From an uncultured Sutterella sp. (GTDB lineage: Bacteria > Pseudomonadota > Gammaproteobacteria > Burkholderiales > Burkholderiaceae_F): a stretch of 64,000 nucleotides of DNA. Shown one piece after another: positions 25,828 through 35,526 of the stretch (within the stretch, counting starts at the first letter, position 1; each line of letters starts with the position of its first letter). Under the pieces are notes generated by a model that was not told the DNA's origin, searched no databases, and saw nothing but the letters and a program-made list of their open reading frames with translations. The stretch lies in assembly GCA_958347955.1 (NCBI GenBank), contig CATVXH010000002.1, forward strand, positions 129,479-193,478, written 5' to 3'. Position numbers and translations under genes: made by a program.

Positions 25828-28800
25828 ATGGTTCCGCAATTTGTTCATTTACGCATGCATTCAGAGTACTCCGTGACCGACAGCACGGTGCGGCTTGACT
25901 CGGCTATCAAAAAAGTTAAAGAACAGGGTGTAGGCGCTCTGGGGCTGACGGACTTAAACAATATTTTCGGCGGTCTGATTTTCTACACTCATGCACGAAA
26001 AGCCGGTGTTAAGGCGCTGATGGGCTGCGACTTGGTGATTCAAAACGAGACAGATCGTGACAAGCCCTTCAGGATGGCGGTGATTTGTCAAAATCACGAT
26101 GGCTACAAGAATCTTTGTGAAATTCTTACCCACGCCTGGTTAAAGAACCAATACATGAGCCGCGGCGAAGCAAAACTGGAGTGGCTCTTTAAACACCACG
26201 AAGGCTTGATTTTTCTGTCCGGCGGACCGGAAGGGCAAATCGCACAGTTATGCCTGGCAGGCAAAAGAGATCAGGCGGTTGCTCTTGCCCGCCAAATGAA
26301 GGAAACATGGGGAGATCGTTTTTTTCTTGAATTGCAGCGCGCGGGGCGCCCGTCAGATGAAGCGGTTGTTCGCTACCACTTAAGCATTGCCGATGAATGT
26401 GACATTCCGGTTGTGGCCACGCACCCAATCCAATTCTTGGAAAAAGAAGACTTTGACGCGCATGAAATCCGCGTTTGCATTGCTCGCGGCGAAGTGTTAG
26501 CGGATAAAACTCGCCAAAAGATTTATACCCGTGAGCAATATCTAAAGTCTCCCGAGGAGATGATCGGTCTTTTTGCCGATATTCCATCAGCTATCGCTAA
26601 TAGTGTGGAAATCGCCAAACGTTGCAATCTTGAAGGCGTATTGAGTAAGCCGCAGTTACCACTTTTCCCGACCCCTGACGGCATGAGTTTGGATGACTAC
26701 ATTGATCAGCTCTCTCATGAAGGGTTGGAGCAGCGATTGGAGTTCTTGTACCCGGATAAGGAAAAACGGGAAAAAGAGCGCCCCCGCTATGAGGAACGTC
26801 TGCAGTTTGAGCTGGGTATCATCAAAAAGATGGGGTTCCCGGGCTACTTTCTTATCGTGCAGGACTTCATCAATTGGTCCAAACAAAATGGCGTGGCTGT
26901 GGGACCGGGACGCGGTTCTGGCGCCGGGTCGCTTGTCGCCTACTCCTTGCGAATAACGGACATGGATCCGTTGCGCTATGACCTCCTTTTTGAACGTTTC
27001 CTGAATCCGGAACGTGTGTCCATGCCTGACTTTGATGTGGACTTTTGTCAGTACAACCGTCAGCGCACAATTAACTATGTGAAATCGCGCTATGGCGAAG
27101 ACGCTGTAAGCCAAATTGCCACATTCGGCACCATGGGCGCTAAAGGTGTTGTCCGTGATGTGGGCCGTGTTTTGGGGATCAGTTACAACTTGTGCGATAA
27201 AGTGTCCCGGCTTATTCCGGCTCAACCGGGTAAAAACGTCACATTGGCCGAGGCCATCAAGACGGTTCCGGACTTAAAAGAGCTGATTGAAAAGGATGAG
27301 TCGGTCGCGCAGGTCATTGAAAAAGCGCTTCCCCTTGAAGGTCTGGTGAGAAACCTCGGCATGCACGCGGGCGGCGTGTTGATCGCTCCGGGTAAGCTCA
27401 CGGACTTTTGTCCTTTGTACTCCCAAGATGAAAACCCGGACAACGTTATCAGTCAGTTTGATAAAAAAGACGTTGAGAACGTCGGCCTGGTGAAGTTCGA
27501 CTTTTTGGGTCTGACCACTTTGACTATATTGGAATTTGCCATGCGGTTTATCCGTCAGCTTGATCCCAAGACGACGCTTAGACTGGAGGCGATTCCGATT
27601 GATGATCCTGAAACCTATAACCTTTTCCAAACCGGCAACACAAGCGCGGTGTTTCAGTTTGAAAGTGATGGCATGCGCAAGCTTTTGCGTGATGCCAGAC
27701 CTGACTGCCTTGAAGATCTTATTGCTTTAAACGCCTTGTATCGACCGGGTCCGATGGATTTGATTCCGGAATATATCGCCTGTAAACACGGAGAAAAGGA
27801 AGTTCATTATCCTGATCCGAGATTGGAGCCCGTGCTAAAAGAAACCTACGGCATCATGGTGTATCAGGAACAGGTGATGCGTGTGGCTCAGATTATTGGC
27901 GGCTATTCGCTCGGCGGCGCAGACCTTCTTCGCCGCGCCATGGGTAAAAAACAAGTTGAAGAAATGAAGCGGCAGCGCGCGGTCTTTGTGAAGGGCGCTG
28001 TCGAACGCGGAATGGCGGAAGACAAAGCCGGCGATCTTTTTGACTTGATGGAAAAGTTCGCGGGTTACGGTTTCAATAAATCTCATGCTTGCGCTTATTC
28101 CTATGTGGCTTATCAGACCGCTTATCTGAAAGTGCACTACCCGGCGCCCTTTATGGCGGCAAACATGTGCCTGGTGATGGATTCGGGTGAAAAACTCAAG
28201 CATTTGATCGATGACTGTTTCTTAAACGGAATTTCTGTTTTGCCACCTGATATCAATAAGAGTGATTGGGAATTTGTGCCGACTTCCATGCATGAGATTC
28301 GCTATGGTCTCGGAGGCATCAAAGGAATTCCGAAGGATACGGCCGAAGCGATTGTCCGCGAACGAAAAGAACATGGCCCTTACAAGGATCTTTATGATTT
28401 GGTGAGCCGTGTTGACCGCACGAATTTCTCAAGGCGCACGCTTTTATCCTTTGTGCAGGCGGGGGTTTTTGATAGCCTTGAGCCCAATCGGGCAAAATTG
28501 GCGGCCAATATTGATAACGCGATTGCGCTGAGCGAAAGCGAATCGTCGAACGCCGCTCAGGAAAGTCTTTTTGCCGATGTGATGGATGAAGTGCAGCCCG
28601 AGTATGTCGAAGCCAAACCCTGGAGCGCCTATAAGAGCTTGATCGGAGAGCGCGATGTGATGGGATGCGTTTTTAGCGGTCATTTTTACGGCGCTGTGCA
28701 GGAAGAAGCCGCGGTGCTTCATCCGATGCCGCTTATCAACGTAAAACCCGCTAAGCGTATCGCTAACCGTCGCTCGCCGGCGATCCAGGTTGCGGGCATC

Positions 28801-29316
28801 GTTTCAGGCGTTAAACAGAGTCTGAGCAAAGACGGGCGTTTGATGGGTAGTTTTATCCTTGATGACGGGACCGCGACAATATCAGTGACCTGTTTCGGGG
28901 ATGATTGGCTTTTGCACCGCAATATTGTGAAGTCCGACGAATTGGTTTTTGTCAGAGGCAATGCCAGAGAGGATAAGTTTTCTGCAACAGGCGTCAGTAT
29001 CTCGGCTCGTTCAATCGAAGTGCCGGCTACGCTTCGGGCAAAAAGCGGAACGGTTTTGCAGATTGAATTGACAGATCCTAATTTTGACTTTGATTTATTA
29101 AAGACATTTTTAGAAGATCACAGGCCTGATGTGGATGACGCGGGTTGTCGTGTGGCGCTGAGAGTGTGTGATAAGGGAAATGAAGCCTCTTTTATTTTCT
29201 CCAAAGATTGGGAGGTTTATCTGGATCAAACGCTTTTGGATGAGCTCGACGAAATGGCCGGTTTGACATACCATTTAATAGATAGAAAATCGCAATCTGC
29301 GAGCGGCAATAACTAG
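25828..29316 (+). CDS. dnaE: DNA polymerase III alpha subunit
   Basis: The 1162-residue replicative polymerase. The N-terminal PHP domain starts FVHLRMHSEYSVTDSTV. The polymerase active-site Asp residues lie in MPDFDVDFCQ (about residue 400), preceded by VGPGRGSGAGSLVAYSL. A helix-hairpin-helix region and a C-terminal OB-fold (IQVAGIVSGVKQSLSKDGRLMGSFILDD) follow. Length and domain order are those of the DnaE1 type. LPS core genes start 15 bp downstream on the same strand and may be partly co-transcribed. Confidence 0.98.
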   Translation: MVPQFVHLRMHSEYSVTDSTVRLDSAIKKVKEQGVGALGLTDLNNIFGGLIFYTHARKAGVKALMGCDLVIQNETDRDKPFRMAVICQNHDGYKNLCEILTHAWLKNQYMSRGEAKLEWLFKHHEGLIFLSGGPEGQIAQLCLAGKRDQAVALARQMKETWGDRFFLELQRAGRPSDEAVVRYHLSIADECDIPVVATHPIQFLEKEDFDAHEIRVCIARGEVLADKTRQKIYTREQYLKSPEEMIGLFADIPSAIANSVEIAKRCNLEGVLSKPQLPLFPTPDGMSLDDYIDQLSHEGLEQRLEFLYPDKEKREKERPRYEERLQFELGIIKKMGFPGYFLIVQDFINWSKQNGVAVGPGRGSGAGSLVAYSLRITDMDPLRYDLLFERFLNPERVSMPDFDVDFCQYNRQRTINYVKSRYGEDAVSQIATFGTMGAKGVVRDVGRVLGISYNLCDKVSRLIPAQPGKNVTLAEAIKTVPDLKELIEKDESVAQVIEKALPLEGLVRNLGMHAGGVLIAPGKLTDFCPLYSQDENPDNVISQFDKKDVENVGLVKFDFLGLTTLTILEFAMRFIRQLDPKTTLRLEAIPIDDPETYNLFQTGNTSAVFQFESDGMRKLLRDARPDCLEDLIALNALYRPGPMDLIPEYIACKHGEKEVHYPDPRLEPVLKETYGIMVYQEQVMRVAQIIGGYSLGGADLLRRAMGKKQVEEMKRQRAVFVKGAVERGMAEDKAGDLFDLMEKFAGYGFNKSHACAYSYVAYQTAYLKVHYPAPFMAANMCLVMDSGEKLKHLIDDCFLNGISVLPPDINKSDWEFVPTSMHEIRYGLGGIKGIPKDTAEAIVRERKEHGPYKDLYDLVSRVDRTNFSRRTLLSFVQAGVFDSLEPNRAKLAANIDNAIALSESESSNAAQESLFADVMDEVQPEYVEAKPWSAYKSLIGERDVMGCVFSGHFYGAVQEEAAVLHPMPLINVKPAKRIANRRSPAIQVAGIVSGVKQSLSKDGRLMGSFILDDGTATISVTCFGDDWLLHRNIVKSDELVFVRGNAREDKFSATGVSISARSIEVPATLRAKSGTVLQIELTDPNFDFDLLKTFLEDHRPDVDDAGCRVALRVCDKGNEASFIFSKDWEVYLDQTLLDELDEMAGLTYHLIDRKSQSASGNN

Positions 29317-29331
29317 AAAAAGGAATTGAGC

Positions 29332-29937
29332 ATGATTGAATTGCCGAAAGAGCATTCGGATCCTTTGGTTATCGGTGTCGGTCACCATCGGGTTTGTTAC
29401 ATTCACCCGGAAGATCCCGCCAAGTGCATTAAGGTGATTTACAACTTCACCGATCACGCCGATGTGGAAGTGAAAAGAGAATGCGCCTACTACAGACGGC
29501 TTCAAAAATATCTGAAGGATTGGCGGGGTATCCCGAGGTTTTACGGAGAGGTTAAAACCAATCTCGGCACCGGCTATGTCTATGATCGTACGGTGGACTT
29601 TGACGGCAAGCCCTCTCAAACGATGCTTCAGCGTTACCAGGGTTTCCAAAAATCTCCCGAGCTTTACGATGAAATGATTCATCTTATTGAGCTCTTGGAG
29701 AGCTATCTGATGGATAACCACATCGTGACGATGAATATAAAACCGATGAATGTGCTGTGTCATCGGGTAAGCGCCACGGAAGTTTTTCCGGTGATTTGCG
29801 ATAACCTCGGAACCTCAGCTTTTTTCCCGATTGCCGAGTATTGCCCGTGGTTTGCGCGCAAGAAGCTTAAACGCCAGTTTGAAAGAATGCGCTCAAAATT
29901 ACCGACCCGCGGCGATGACGGAGTGAAATGGTTTTAA
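29332..29937 (+). CDS. YrbL-like kinase-fold protein (copy 1)
   Basis: About 201 residues, close to E. coli YrbL along its length. It starts with the LPKEHSDPLVIGVGHHRVCYIHPEDP glycine-rich region (split here by description only), followed by CIKVIY (probable ATP-site Lys), LKDWRGIPRFYGEV, GTGYVYD and the catalytic-loop equivalent IVTMNIKPMNVLCHR with VICDNLG. YrbL is a PhoP-regulated protein of unresolved activity. The catalytic Asp of ordinary kinases is replaced here (Asn), as YrbL itself also lacks it to my memory. ATG 29332 follows AAGGA with good spacing and is preferred to TTG 29326. Lies between dnaE and a second copy. Confidence 0.82.
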   Translation: MIELPKEHSDPLVIGVGHHRVCYIHPEDPAKCIKVIYNFTDHADVEVKRECAYYRRLQKYLKDWRGIPRFYGEVKTNLGTGYVYDRTVDFDGKPSQTMLQRYQGFQKSPELYDEMIHLIELLESYLMDNHIVTMNIKPMNVLCHRVSATEVFPVICDNLGTSAFFPIAEYCPWFARKKLKRQFERMRSKLPTRGDDGVKWF

Positions 29938-29956
29938 CGAATAAGCGAGTAATTCT

Positions 29957-30562
29957 ATGATTAACTTACCTTCCAGTCATTCGGATCCATTAGTTATCGG
30001 TGTGGGTGCTCACCGTGTTTGTTACATTCATCCGAATGATCCGAAAAAATGCATCAAGGTGATCTATAAGTCCGATGACGAAATCGCCAAAAAGGAGATT
30101 AGAAGGGAATTGGCCTACTATAGGCATCTCAATACTTATTTAAAAGATTGGCGAGGCATGACCCGGTATCACGGCGAGGTGGAGACAAATTTGGGAACCG
30201 GTTACGTCTATGATCGTGTGATGGATTTTGACGGAAAGATTTCACAGACGATAACGGACCGCTACAAGATTGAGAATTTGAAAGACAACTGGCGGGAACT
30301 TCAGACGCTTGTTGAGACTTTAGAGAAATACATGTGGGATAACCGCATTGTGACGATGGCTCTTAAACCTCACAATGTTTTGTGTCAACGCATCAGTGAA
30401 AATGAAATTTTCCCGGTGATTTTTGACAATATCGGCATAGCGACACGTATTCCGGTTGTGCTTTACTGCCCGTGGTTGTGTCATCGCAAGCAAAAGAAAT
30501 TGTTTGCCAAATTTGAACATCAACCGTTAATGCAAGCGTTAAGGAAGTTGCAGCGCGGTTAA
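29957..30562 (+). CDS. YrbL-like kinase-fold protein (copy 2)
   Basis: A 201-residue paralogue of the preceding gene, 19 bp downstream. HSDPLVIGVGAHRVCYIHP, KKCIKVIYKSDDE, LKDWRGMTRYHGEVETNLG and GTGYVYDRVMDFDGK align directly with copy 1. The catalytic-loop equivalent is IVTMALKPHNVLCQRISENE followed by VIFDNIG, so the usual catalytic Asp position is Ala. Position directly before waaG and waaP suggests a role in LPS core modification. Activity as a kinase, pseudokinase or regulator cannot be told from the sequence. Confidence 0.82.
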   Translation: MINLPSSHSDPLVIGVGAHRVCYIHPNDPKKCIKVIYKSDDEIAKKEIRRELAYYRHLNTYLKDWRGMTRYHGEVETNLGTGYVYDRVMDFDGKISQTITDRYKIENLKDNWRELQTLVETLEKYMWDNRIVTMALKPHNVLCQRISENEIFPVIFDNIGIATRIPVVLYCPWLCHRKQKKLFAKFEHQPLMQALRKLQRG

Positions 30563-30580
30563 TGAACGGTATATGTAAAA

Positions 30581-31690
30581 ATGAAAGTTGCTCTCTGTCT
30601 CTATAAATATTTCCCATACGGGGGCTTGCAAAGGGATTTTTTGAGAATCGCCAACGAAATAATTGCCCGTGGGCACGAAGTCAGGGTATACGTTCAGTCA
30701 TGGCAAGGTGAGAAGCCCCAAAATATGGAGATTATCCAGGTGCCCGTCCGGGCGTTGAGCAATCACCGAAAGGCGCAGAAATTCCACGCTTGGGTGATGG
30801 AGCATCTTCGTAAAAACCCGGTTGATCGGTTGGTTGGCTTCAATAAAATGCCCGATTTGGATGTCTACTATGGGGCCGACATCTGTTATGAGGAAAAAGT
30901 CCAAACGGAAAAAGGCTTTTTCTATCGTCTCACACCGAGATATCACCATCTGCATAACTTCGAAGCTCAAACGGTGGGGCGTGGGCTAAAGACCAAGCTC
31001 ATGATTATTACACCGAAGCAAAAAGTGGAGTTTCAGAAGCATTATCAAACCGAAGACGAGCGTTTTTATCTACTTCCTCCGGGAATTGCCAAGGATAGAA
31101 AGTACACGAATTTTTCGGACGCCAAGAGACAGGCGATTCGTGAGAAACTGCAATTAAAGCCGGAAGACTTTTTGGTCATCCAAATCGGTTCTGACTTTAA
31201 ACGCAAAGGCTTGGATCGGTCGATCGCCGCCTTGTCTTCATTGCCTCAGGAAGTGCGCTCGCATACTCACTTGTATGTTTTGGGGCAGGATAAGTCTCAA
31301 GCTTATGAACAACAGGCTCGTCAATCAGGGGTCGCGTCACAGGTGCATATTTTGGGTGGACGTGATGACGTAGCAGACTTTATCGCCGCTGCCGATCTTT
31401 TTGTGCATCCCGCGCGCTCTGAAAACACCGGCACGGTCATTCTGGAAGCGATGGTCGGAGGCGTTCCTCAAATTGTGACTGAAGTTTGTGGTTACGCCCA
31501 TTATGTGCGTGAAGCCGATAGCGGTCTGGTATTGGATTCCCCATTTAGTCAGGAGCAGTTTAACGAGTTTATGCTCCAAGCTTTGAATAAGCAGTTGCTT
31601 TCTCGCTGGCGCGGCAATGCTTGCCGGTTTGCTGACACGGAAGATCTTTATTCATTGCCTCAAAAAGCCGCGGACATTATTTTGGAATAA
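30581..31690 (+). CDS. waaG: LPS core glucosyltransferase I-like (WaaG, GT4)
   Basis: A 369-residue GT-B fold glycosyltransferase. It opens with MKVALCLYKYFPYGGLQRDFL and has VQSWQGEKP, the family-typical start of WaaG/RfaG, which adds the first outer-core hexose to heptose. The C-terminal donor site shows GSDFKRKGLDRSIAAL and HPARSENTGTVILEAMVGGVPQIVTEVCGYAHYV with the conserved Glu residues. The next gene is waaP, as in enterobacterial and pseudomonad core operons. Intact and of normal length. Confidence 0.92.
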   Translation: MKVALCLYKYFPYGGLQRDFLRIANEIIARGHEVRVYVQSWQGEKPQNMEIIQVPVRALSNHRKAQKFHAWVMEHLRKNPVDRLVGFNKMPDLDVYYGADICYEEKVQTEKGFFYRLTPRYHHLHNFEAQTVGRGLKTKLMIITPKQKVEFQKHYQTEDERFYLLPPGIAKDRKYTNFSDAKRQAIREKLQLKPEDFLVIQIGSDFKRKGLDRSIAALSSLPQEVRSHTHLYVLGQDKSQAYEQQARQSGVASQVHILGGRDDVADFIAAADLFVHPARSENTGTVILEAMVGGVPQIVTEVCGYAHYVREADSGLVLDSPFSQEQFNEFMLQALNKQLLSRWRGNACRFADTEDLYSLPQKAADIILE

Positions 31691-31692
31691 CT

Positions 31693-32490
31693 ATGCTTAT
31701 CTTAAAGAAACCTTTTGACGATCTTTGGAAGGGTAAAGACGCTTTTGAGGAAGTAGAAAAGATCTCAGGAGAAGTCTACCGATCGGTTGCCACTCGAGAA
31801 ACCCTTCGCTTTGAGGTGCGGGGCAAAGGCTATTACCTTAAATTGCACCACGGAATCACCTATAAGGAATTCTTTAAGAACGTGTTTTCATTTCATGCGC
31901 CGGTTTTGGGCGCTCGAAACGAATGGCGAGCTATTAACCGATTGGCGCAGCTGGGTGTTGATACGATGAAAGGCGTTGCATACGGTGAAAGGGGATTAAA
32001 CCCGATTAAACAGACGTCTTTTATTGTGACGGAAGATTTAGCACCCTGCATTAGTTTGGAAGATTTTTGTGAGAAGTGGGCAACCGAACCTCCAGCGTAT
32101 TCTGTAAAAAAAGCCTTGGTTACACGTGTGGCGGAGATGGTTCGCAAGATGCACGAAGCCGGTATCAATCACCGAGATTGCTATATTTGTCACTTTTTAC
32201 TTCAGCTTCCGTTTGACGATTTGAATAATTTCAAACTTTCTATTATCGATTTGCACCGCGCTCAAATTCGCGCTCAAGTGCCCTATCGTTGGAGAAATAA
32301 GGATTTGGTGGCGTTGTACTACTCGGTGATGGATATAGGATTGAAACCTCAAGACTATCTGAGGTTTTTGAAAATTTATTTCAATGGCCGTCCATTGAAA
32401 GAAATTTTTAAAGATGAGGCAAAACTGATTGAATCCTTTGAGGTAAAAGCTCAAAAGATTCGCGCCCGCACTCTTAAAAAGGGGCTCTAA
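31693..32490 (+). CDS. waaP: LPS core heptose(I) kinase (WaaP)
   Basis: A 265-residue kinase that phosphorylates the first heptose of the LPS inner core. RGKGYYLKLHHGITYKEFFK contains the ATP-binding Lys, and HRDCYICHFLLQLPF followed by LSIIDLHRAQ is nearly identical to the WaaP catalytic and metal-binding segments. The start lies 2 bp after waaG and the stop overlaps the next ATG region, so expression is coupled. Phosphate added here normally stabilises the outer membrane and supports resistance to cationic agents. Confidence 0.94.
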   Translation: MLILKKPFDDLWKGKDAFEEVEKISGEVYRSVATRETLRFEVRGKGYYLKLHHGITYKEFFKNVFSFHAPVLGARNEWRAINRLAQLGVDTMKGVAYGERGLNPIKQTSFIVTEDLAPCISLEDFCEKWATEPPAYSVKKALVTRVAEMVRKMHEAGINHRDCYICHFLLQLPFDDLNNFKLSIIDLHRAQIRAQVPYRWRNKDLVALYYSVMDIGLKPQDYLRFLKIYFNGRPLKEIFKDEAKLIESFEVKAQKIRARTLKKGL

Positions 32491-33069
32491 ATGGAAGTCC
32501 ATCTTGGAAAATTTCTTGGTCGGGGCATGGATCGGTTCTGCTACGAGAACCTGGACAATCCGAATACTTGTTTGAAAGTTTCAAAGCTAGATAATTCCCG
32601 TCAATCCATAAAAGAGGCGAGATATTTCAAATATCTTCAGAAAAAAGGCATCGCGCCTTCTTTTATGCCAAAGTTCGTGGGTCTTTACACGATCGGCAAC
32701 GACATGATTATGGAGCAGGAGTACTTCAGAACAACGGAAGAAGTGACTGCAATCGGATTGAGGGAGTACCTTTCTGTCGCCACAGATGCTGAACTATTGG
32801 AATTAGAAAAAGAGCTTCAGAAATTGAAAGCTGAGATGATCCGTTTAAATGTTATTGTGACGGATATGAGGACAACCAATTTTATGGTGATGCTCAAGGG
32901 GACAAAGATTGAAAGACTCGTAGTTTTTGACGGATACGGATGTCCCGAGTTAGTCCCCTTGGCTCAGTGGATTCCCTGTATAGGCAAGCGCAAACTCGAA
33001 AAACATTGGAAGCGCTTTTTTGGCCGTTATGAAGCTGAAAAGGTTCAGTATCGTCAAGGTAAGGTATGA
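32491..33069 (+). CDS. YrbL-like kinase-fold protein (divergent copy 3)
   Basis: A 192-residue protein starting directly after waaP. It shares the general layout of the YrbL-like pair but is diverged: FLGRGMDRFCYENLDNP (glycine-rich start), CLKVSKL (possible ATP-site Lys), EARYFKYLQKKGI, and a catalytic-loop equivalent VIVTDMRTTNFMV followed by VFDGYG. This copy has Asp at the position where copies 1 and 2 have Asn and Ala, so it is the one most likely to be an active kinase. Context suggests LPS core. It ends 4 bp from a convergent gene. Confidence 0.72.
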   Translation: MEVHLGKFLGRGMDRFCYENLDNPNTCLKVSKLDNSRQSIKEARYFKYLQKKGIAPSFMPKFVGLYTIGNDMIMEQEYFRTTEEVTAIGLREYLSVATDAELLELEKELQKLKAEMIRLNVIVTDMRTTNFMVMLKGTKIERLVVFDGYGCPELVPLAQWIPCIGKRKLEKHWKRFFGRYEAEKVQYRQGKV

Positions 33070-33073
33070 GTTA

Positions 33074-34255
33074 TTACTTAAATTTGGCCTTTAATGATTG
33101 ATCAGTAACGCAGAGCAGAGTCCAAAAAATCACAAAGGGGAAGAGCATATCTTGCTCGAACATATTTCGTTCAACTAGGCCTGTGGACAGTATAGAAGTA
33201 AGAACACAGGTCCTTGTGAGATCCTTGATGCTGTTACTAAATAAGTAAACCATTGATACGCTCCATGCCACAGCAAGCACTATGCCACCGGTTGCCAATG
33301 CAATCAGAAAATCATTGTGGAAATGCGCGATCTCCCAGTCCAAGGGAAATGTAACACCTGCACTCAGCATGGCATTGGGTGCATCACTTCCCCAACCGAA
33401 CAATGGTGCTAAAGGAAATCCACGAAGTACCATTTTCCACATCTCAATCCTGAGCCCCCAAGAGGTATATGAATTTCCTGCTTCAAGTTGCTGAATATCT
33501 TGAATACCGCTTTGCATTCGTCCTGTTGCAAAGGAGAGGACTATTAATACAATGAAAATTAGCCCAAAGAAGAGACAATATTTACGGTTATTCTTGTTGC
33601 CGAACAATAAAAAAACACCCGCACAAGAACCATAAGCAAGAATTGCGTTCCTAACTTCGGACATTACTGTTACAGCTAATGTAAAAAGAATAGTGAATCC
33701 GAGAAACAAACACTCAAATCGATCATGGTTCCCGCTGTCAATTGAAAGAAGAAAATATGAGGTTAATCCAACGTTTATAAAAGTTAATACGGCAAATAAT
33801 TCATTTCTGTTTGCACCGATAATATTTGTAGTGGCACCGTTTTTTAAAATGTAGACAGTAATAGCTATATCAAAAGCTGTTAAGCAGAAGGCAAATACCA
33901 ATAAAATAGTCTTTCTTCTTAGATTGAAACAGTATAAAGACGAGAAAATTAGAATAACTAATAAAACAGCATTAAGGTATTGGGTCAAATCTTTTGTACC
34001 GTGAACAAACATCAAAATCACGGTACCCAATACCCATGGTACCCACGGCAAAACGATAATTTTTAAATGTTGAAAAAACTGTTGAGTCTTAAGAGTAGGG
34101 TATGAAAAAAATATGGCTACAAGACTCAATGCAAAAATACTGTACTTAAAATTGTTGGCTCCAAAGATATCCCCGAAGTAACAACTTATCGTCAGGAGTA
34201 GTAGTAAAAATTCTGAAATATAGAAATACGCTGCTTTTTGAGCACTGGGCGACAT
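33074..34255 (-). CDS. O-antigen ligase/polymerase family membrane protein (WaaL/Wzy)
   Basis: A 393-residue protein with about ten to twelve membrane helices. A periplasmic loop ends in IAHFHNDFLIALATGG, the H-x-N-D-type motif of the Wzy_C/O-antigen ligase family, and a preceding loop has GMQSGIQDIQQLEAG and FGWGSDAPNAML. It probably ligates O-antigen to the lipid A core, given the surrounding core genes. A Wzy polymerase cannot be excluded on sequence. AT-rich compared with dnaE. Convergent with copy 3 of the YrbL-like genes. Confidence 0.8.
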   Translation of the reverse strand: MSPSAQKAAYFYISEFLLLLLTISCYFGDIFGANNFKYSIFALSLVAIFFSYPTLKTQQFFQHLKIIVLPWVPWVLGTVILMFVHGTKDLTQYLNAVLLVILIFSSLYCFNLRRKTILLVFAFCLTAFDIAITVYILKNGATTNIIGANRNELFAVLTFINVGLTSYFLLSIDSGNHDRFECLFLGFTILFTLAVTVMSEVRNAILAYGSCAGVFLLFGNKNNRKYCLFFGLIFIVLIVLSFATGRMQSGIQDIQQLEAGNSYTSWGLRIEMWKMVLRGFPLAPLFGWGSDAPNAMLSAGVTFPLDWEIAHFHNDFLIALATGGIVLAVAWSVSMVYLFSNSIKDLTRTCVLTSILSTGLVERNMFEQDMLFPFVIFWTLLCVTDQSLKAKFK

Positions 34256-34320
34256 TTTAAGTTTTCTCGTAAAAAAGAGAATTCAAATTAGTTTTTTCAA
34301 CCGCATAGATTGATAAATTT

Positions 34321-35499
34321 TTATTTATTATTGACAATGACTTTTAACAAATTGTCCCATTTTTGCCATACCGTGTCCGGCGAATACGCTAATGATATCT
34401 GTTTAGATTGATTACCTAATTTTTGGCGCAATTCATAACTGTCCATAAGTTTCGCCAATGCTGTTGCAAACTCTTTTGGTTGAGGTTGCACCAAAAAACC
34501 ATTAACATCATTTTGAATCATTGATTTCATTGACGGGCAATCTTGACAACCAACAACAGGCAGCCCGGCAGACATTGCTTCTAAAAGAGCTAAACTGAGA
34601 CCTTCAAATTCAGAAGGAAATGCAAAAATAGAGCCAGATCTTAATTTTTCTCCAACTTCACTTGTTGGTCCCTTTAGCAAGAATCTGTCCTCCAAGTTTT
34701 TATTTTTAATCAGCGATCTTATATAGGCTCCATATTCTTTATGGAGATCGCTTTCTCCATACCATTCACATTTCCAATCAGGATATTGATCTTTCAATAA
34801 AGCAAATGCTTCAATAAGCAACTCAGGTCTTTTTTGTCGCAGTACGCGGGCTACATTTAAAATCTTCTTTTCAGTAAGAGGTGAGACTTTATCGTACTGA
34901 GGTGCAACATTAGGAATACAGACGACCTTTGTATTCGGATGAATTTGCTTAATGATATCAACGTACTCAGGTAAAAGGACCTGAATATAAGCTGATGAAC
35001 CAACGGCATTGCGACAAGATACATAACTCTGTCTCGAAACGAACTTAGCCGGTGTTAGATGAAACATCGTAATGACAGGCTTATCTATTTTCAGAATGTC
35101 CTTGAGGATATAGGTAGTCTGAGGCTGATAAGATATGATTACATCCGCATCTTTCCATAATTCCAAAGATTGTTTGATATTTTCAGCTTTCCAGAAACTG
35201 GAAATAAAATACCTCTTTCCTCTTCTTTTTTCCCTATTAAAGCTGAAAGCTCTGATTGAACGGATAGGTTCAAGATCAAAAATGCTTGGTTTTTGATATG
35301 TATTGATGAATTGAACCTCATCATGAAGTTCAAATCCCGGACTACCTTGATTCTCATCATGGCAGATAGCGGTTACTTTGTATCCCCTTTTTGTGAGCTC
35401 ATTGGCCATTTCGCAAAACACTTTTTCAGTTCCGCCTTTTGCGTTCACAACTCGCCAAATATCAACCAATACTATGTGGGGTTTAGAAGAGACTGTCAT
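34321..35499 (-). CDS. Glycosyltransferase family 4 protein
   Basis: A 392-residue GT-B enzyme. The N-terminal acceptor half contains VNAKGGTEKVFCEMANELTKRG, and the C-terminal donor half has ILNVARVLRQKRPELLIEAFALL and FAFPSEFEGLSLALLEAMSAGLPVVGCQDCPSM, with the EX7E-type Glu pair. It should add a sugar in LPS core or O-unit assembly; donor and linkage cannot be read. Part of a leftward group of four glycan genes (33.1-37.6 kb) with gaps of 27-66 bp. Confidence 0.9.
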   Translation of the reverse strand: MTVSSKPHIVLVDIWRVVNAKGGTEKVFCEMANELTKRGYKVTAICHDENQGSPGFELHDEVQFINTYQKPSIFDLEPIRSIRAFSFNREKRRGKRYFISSFWKAENIKQSLELWKDADVIISYQPQTTYILKDILKIDKPVITMFHLTPAKFVSRQSYVSCRNAVGSSAYIQVLLPEYVDIIKQIHPNTKVVCIPNVAPQYDKVSPLTEKKILNVARVLRQKRPELLIEAFALLKDQYPDWKCEWYGESDLHKEYGAYIRSLIKNKNLEDRFLLKGPTSEVGEKLRSGSIFAFPSEFEGLSLALLEAMSAGLPVVGCQDCPSMKSMIQNDVNGFLVQPQPKEFATALAKLMDSYELRQKLGNQSKQISLAYSPDTVWQKWDNLLKVIVNNK

Positions 35500-35526
35500 T
35501 TGATTTCAATGTAAGTTTGTTTGTTG

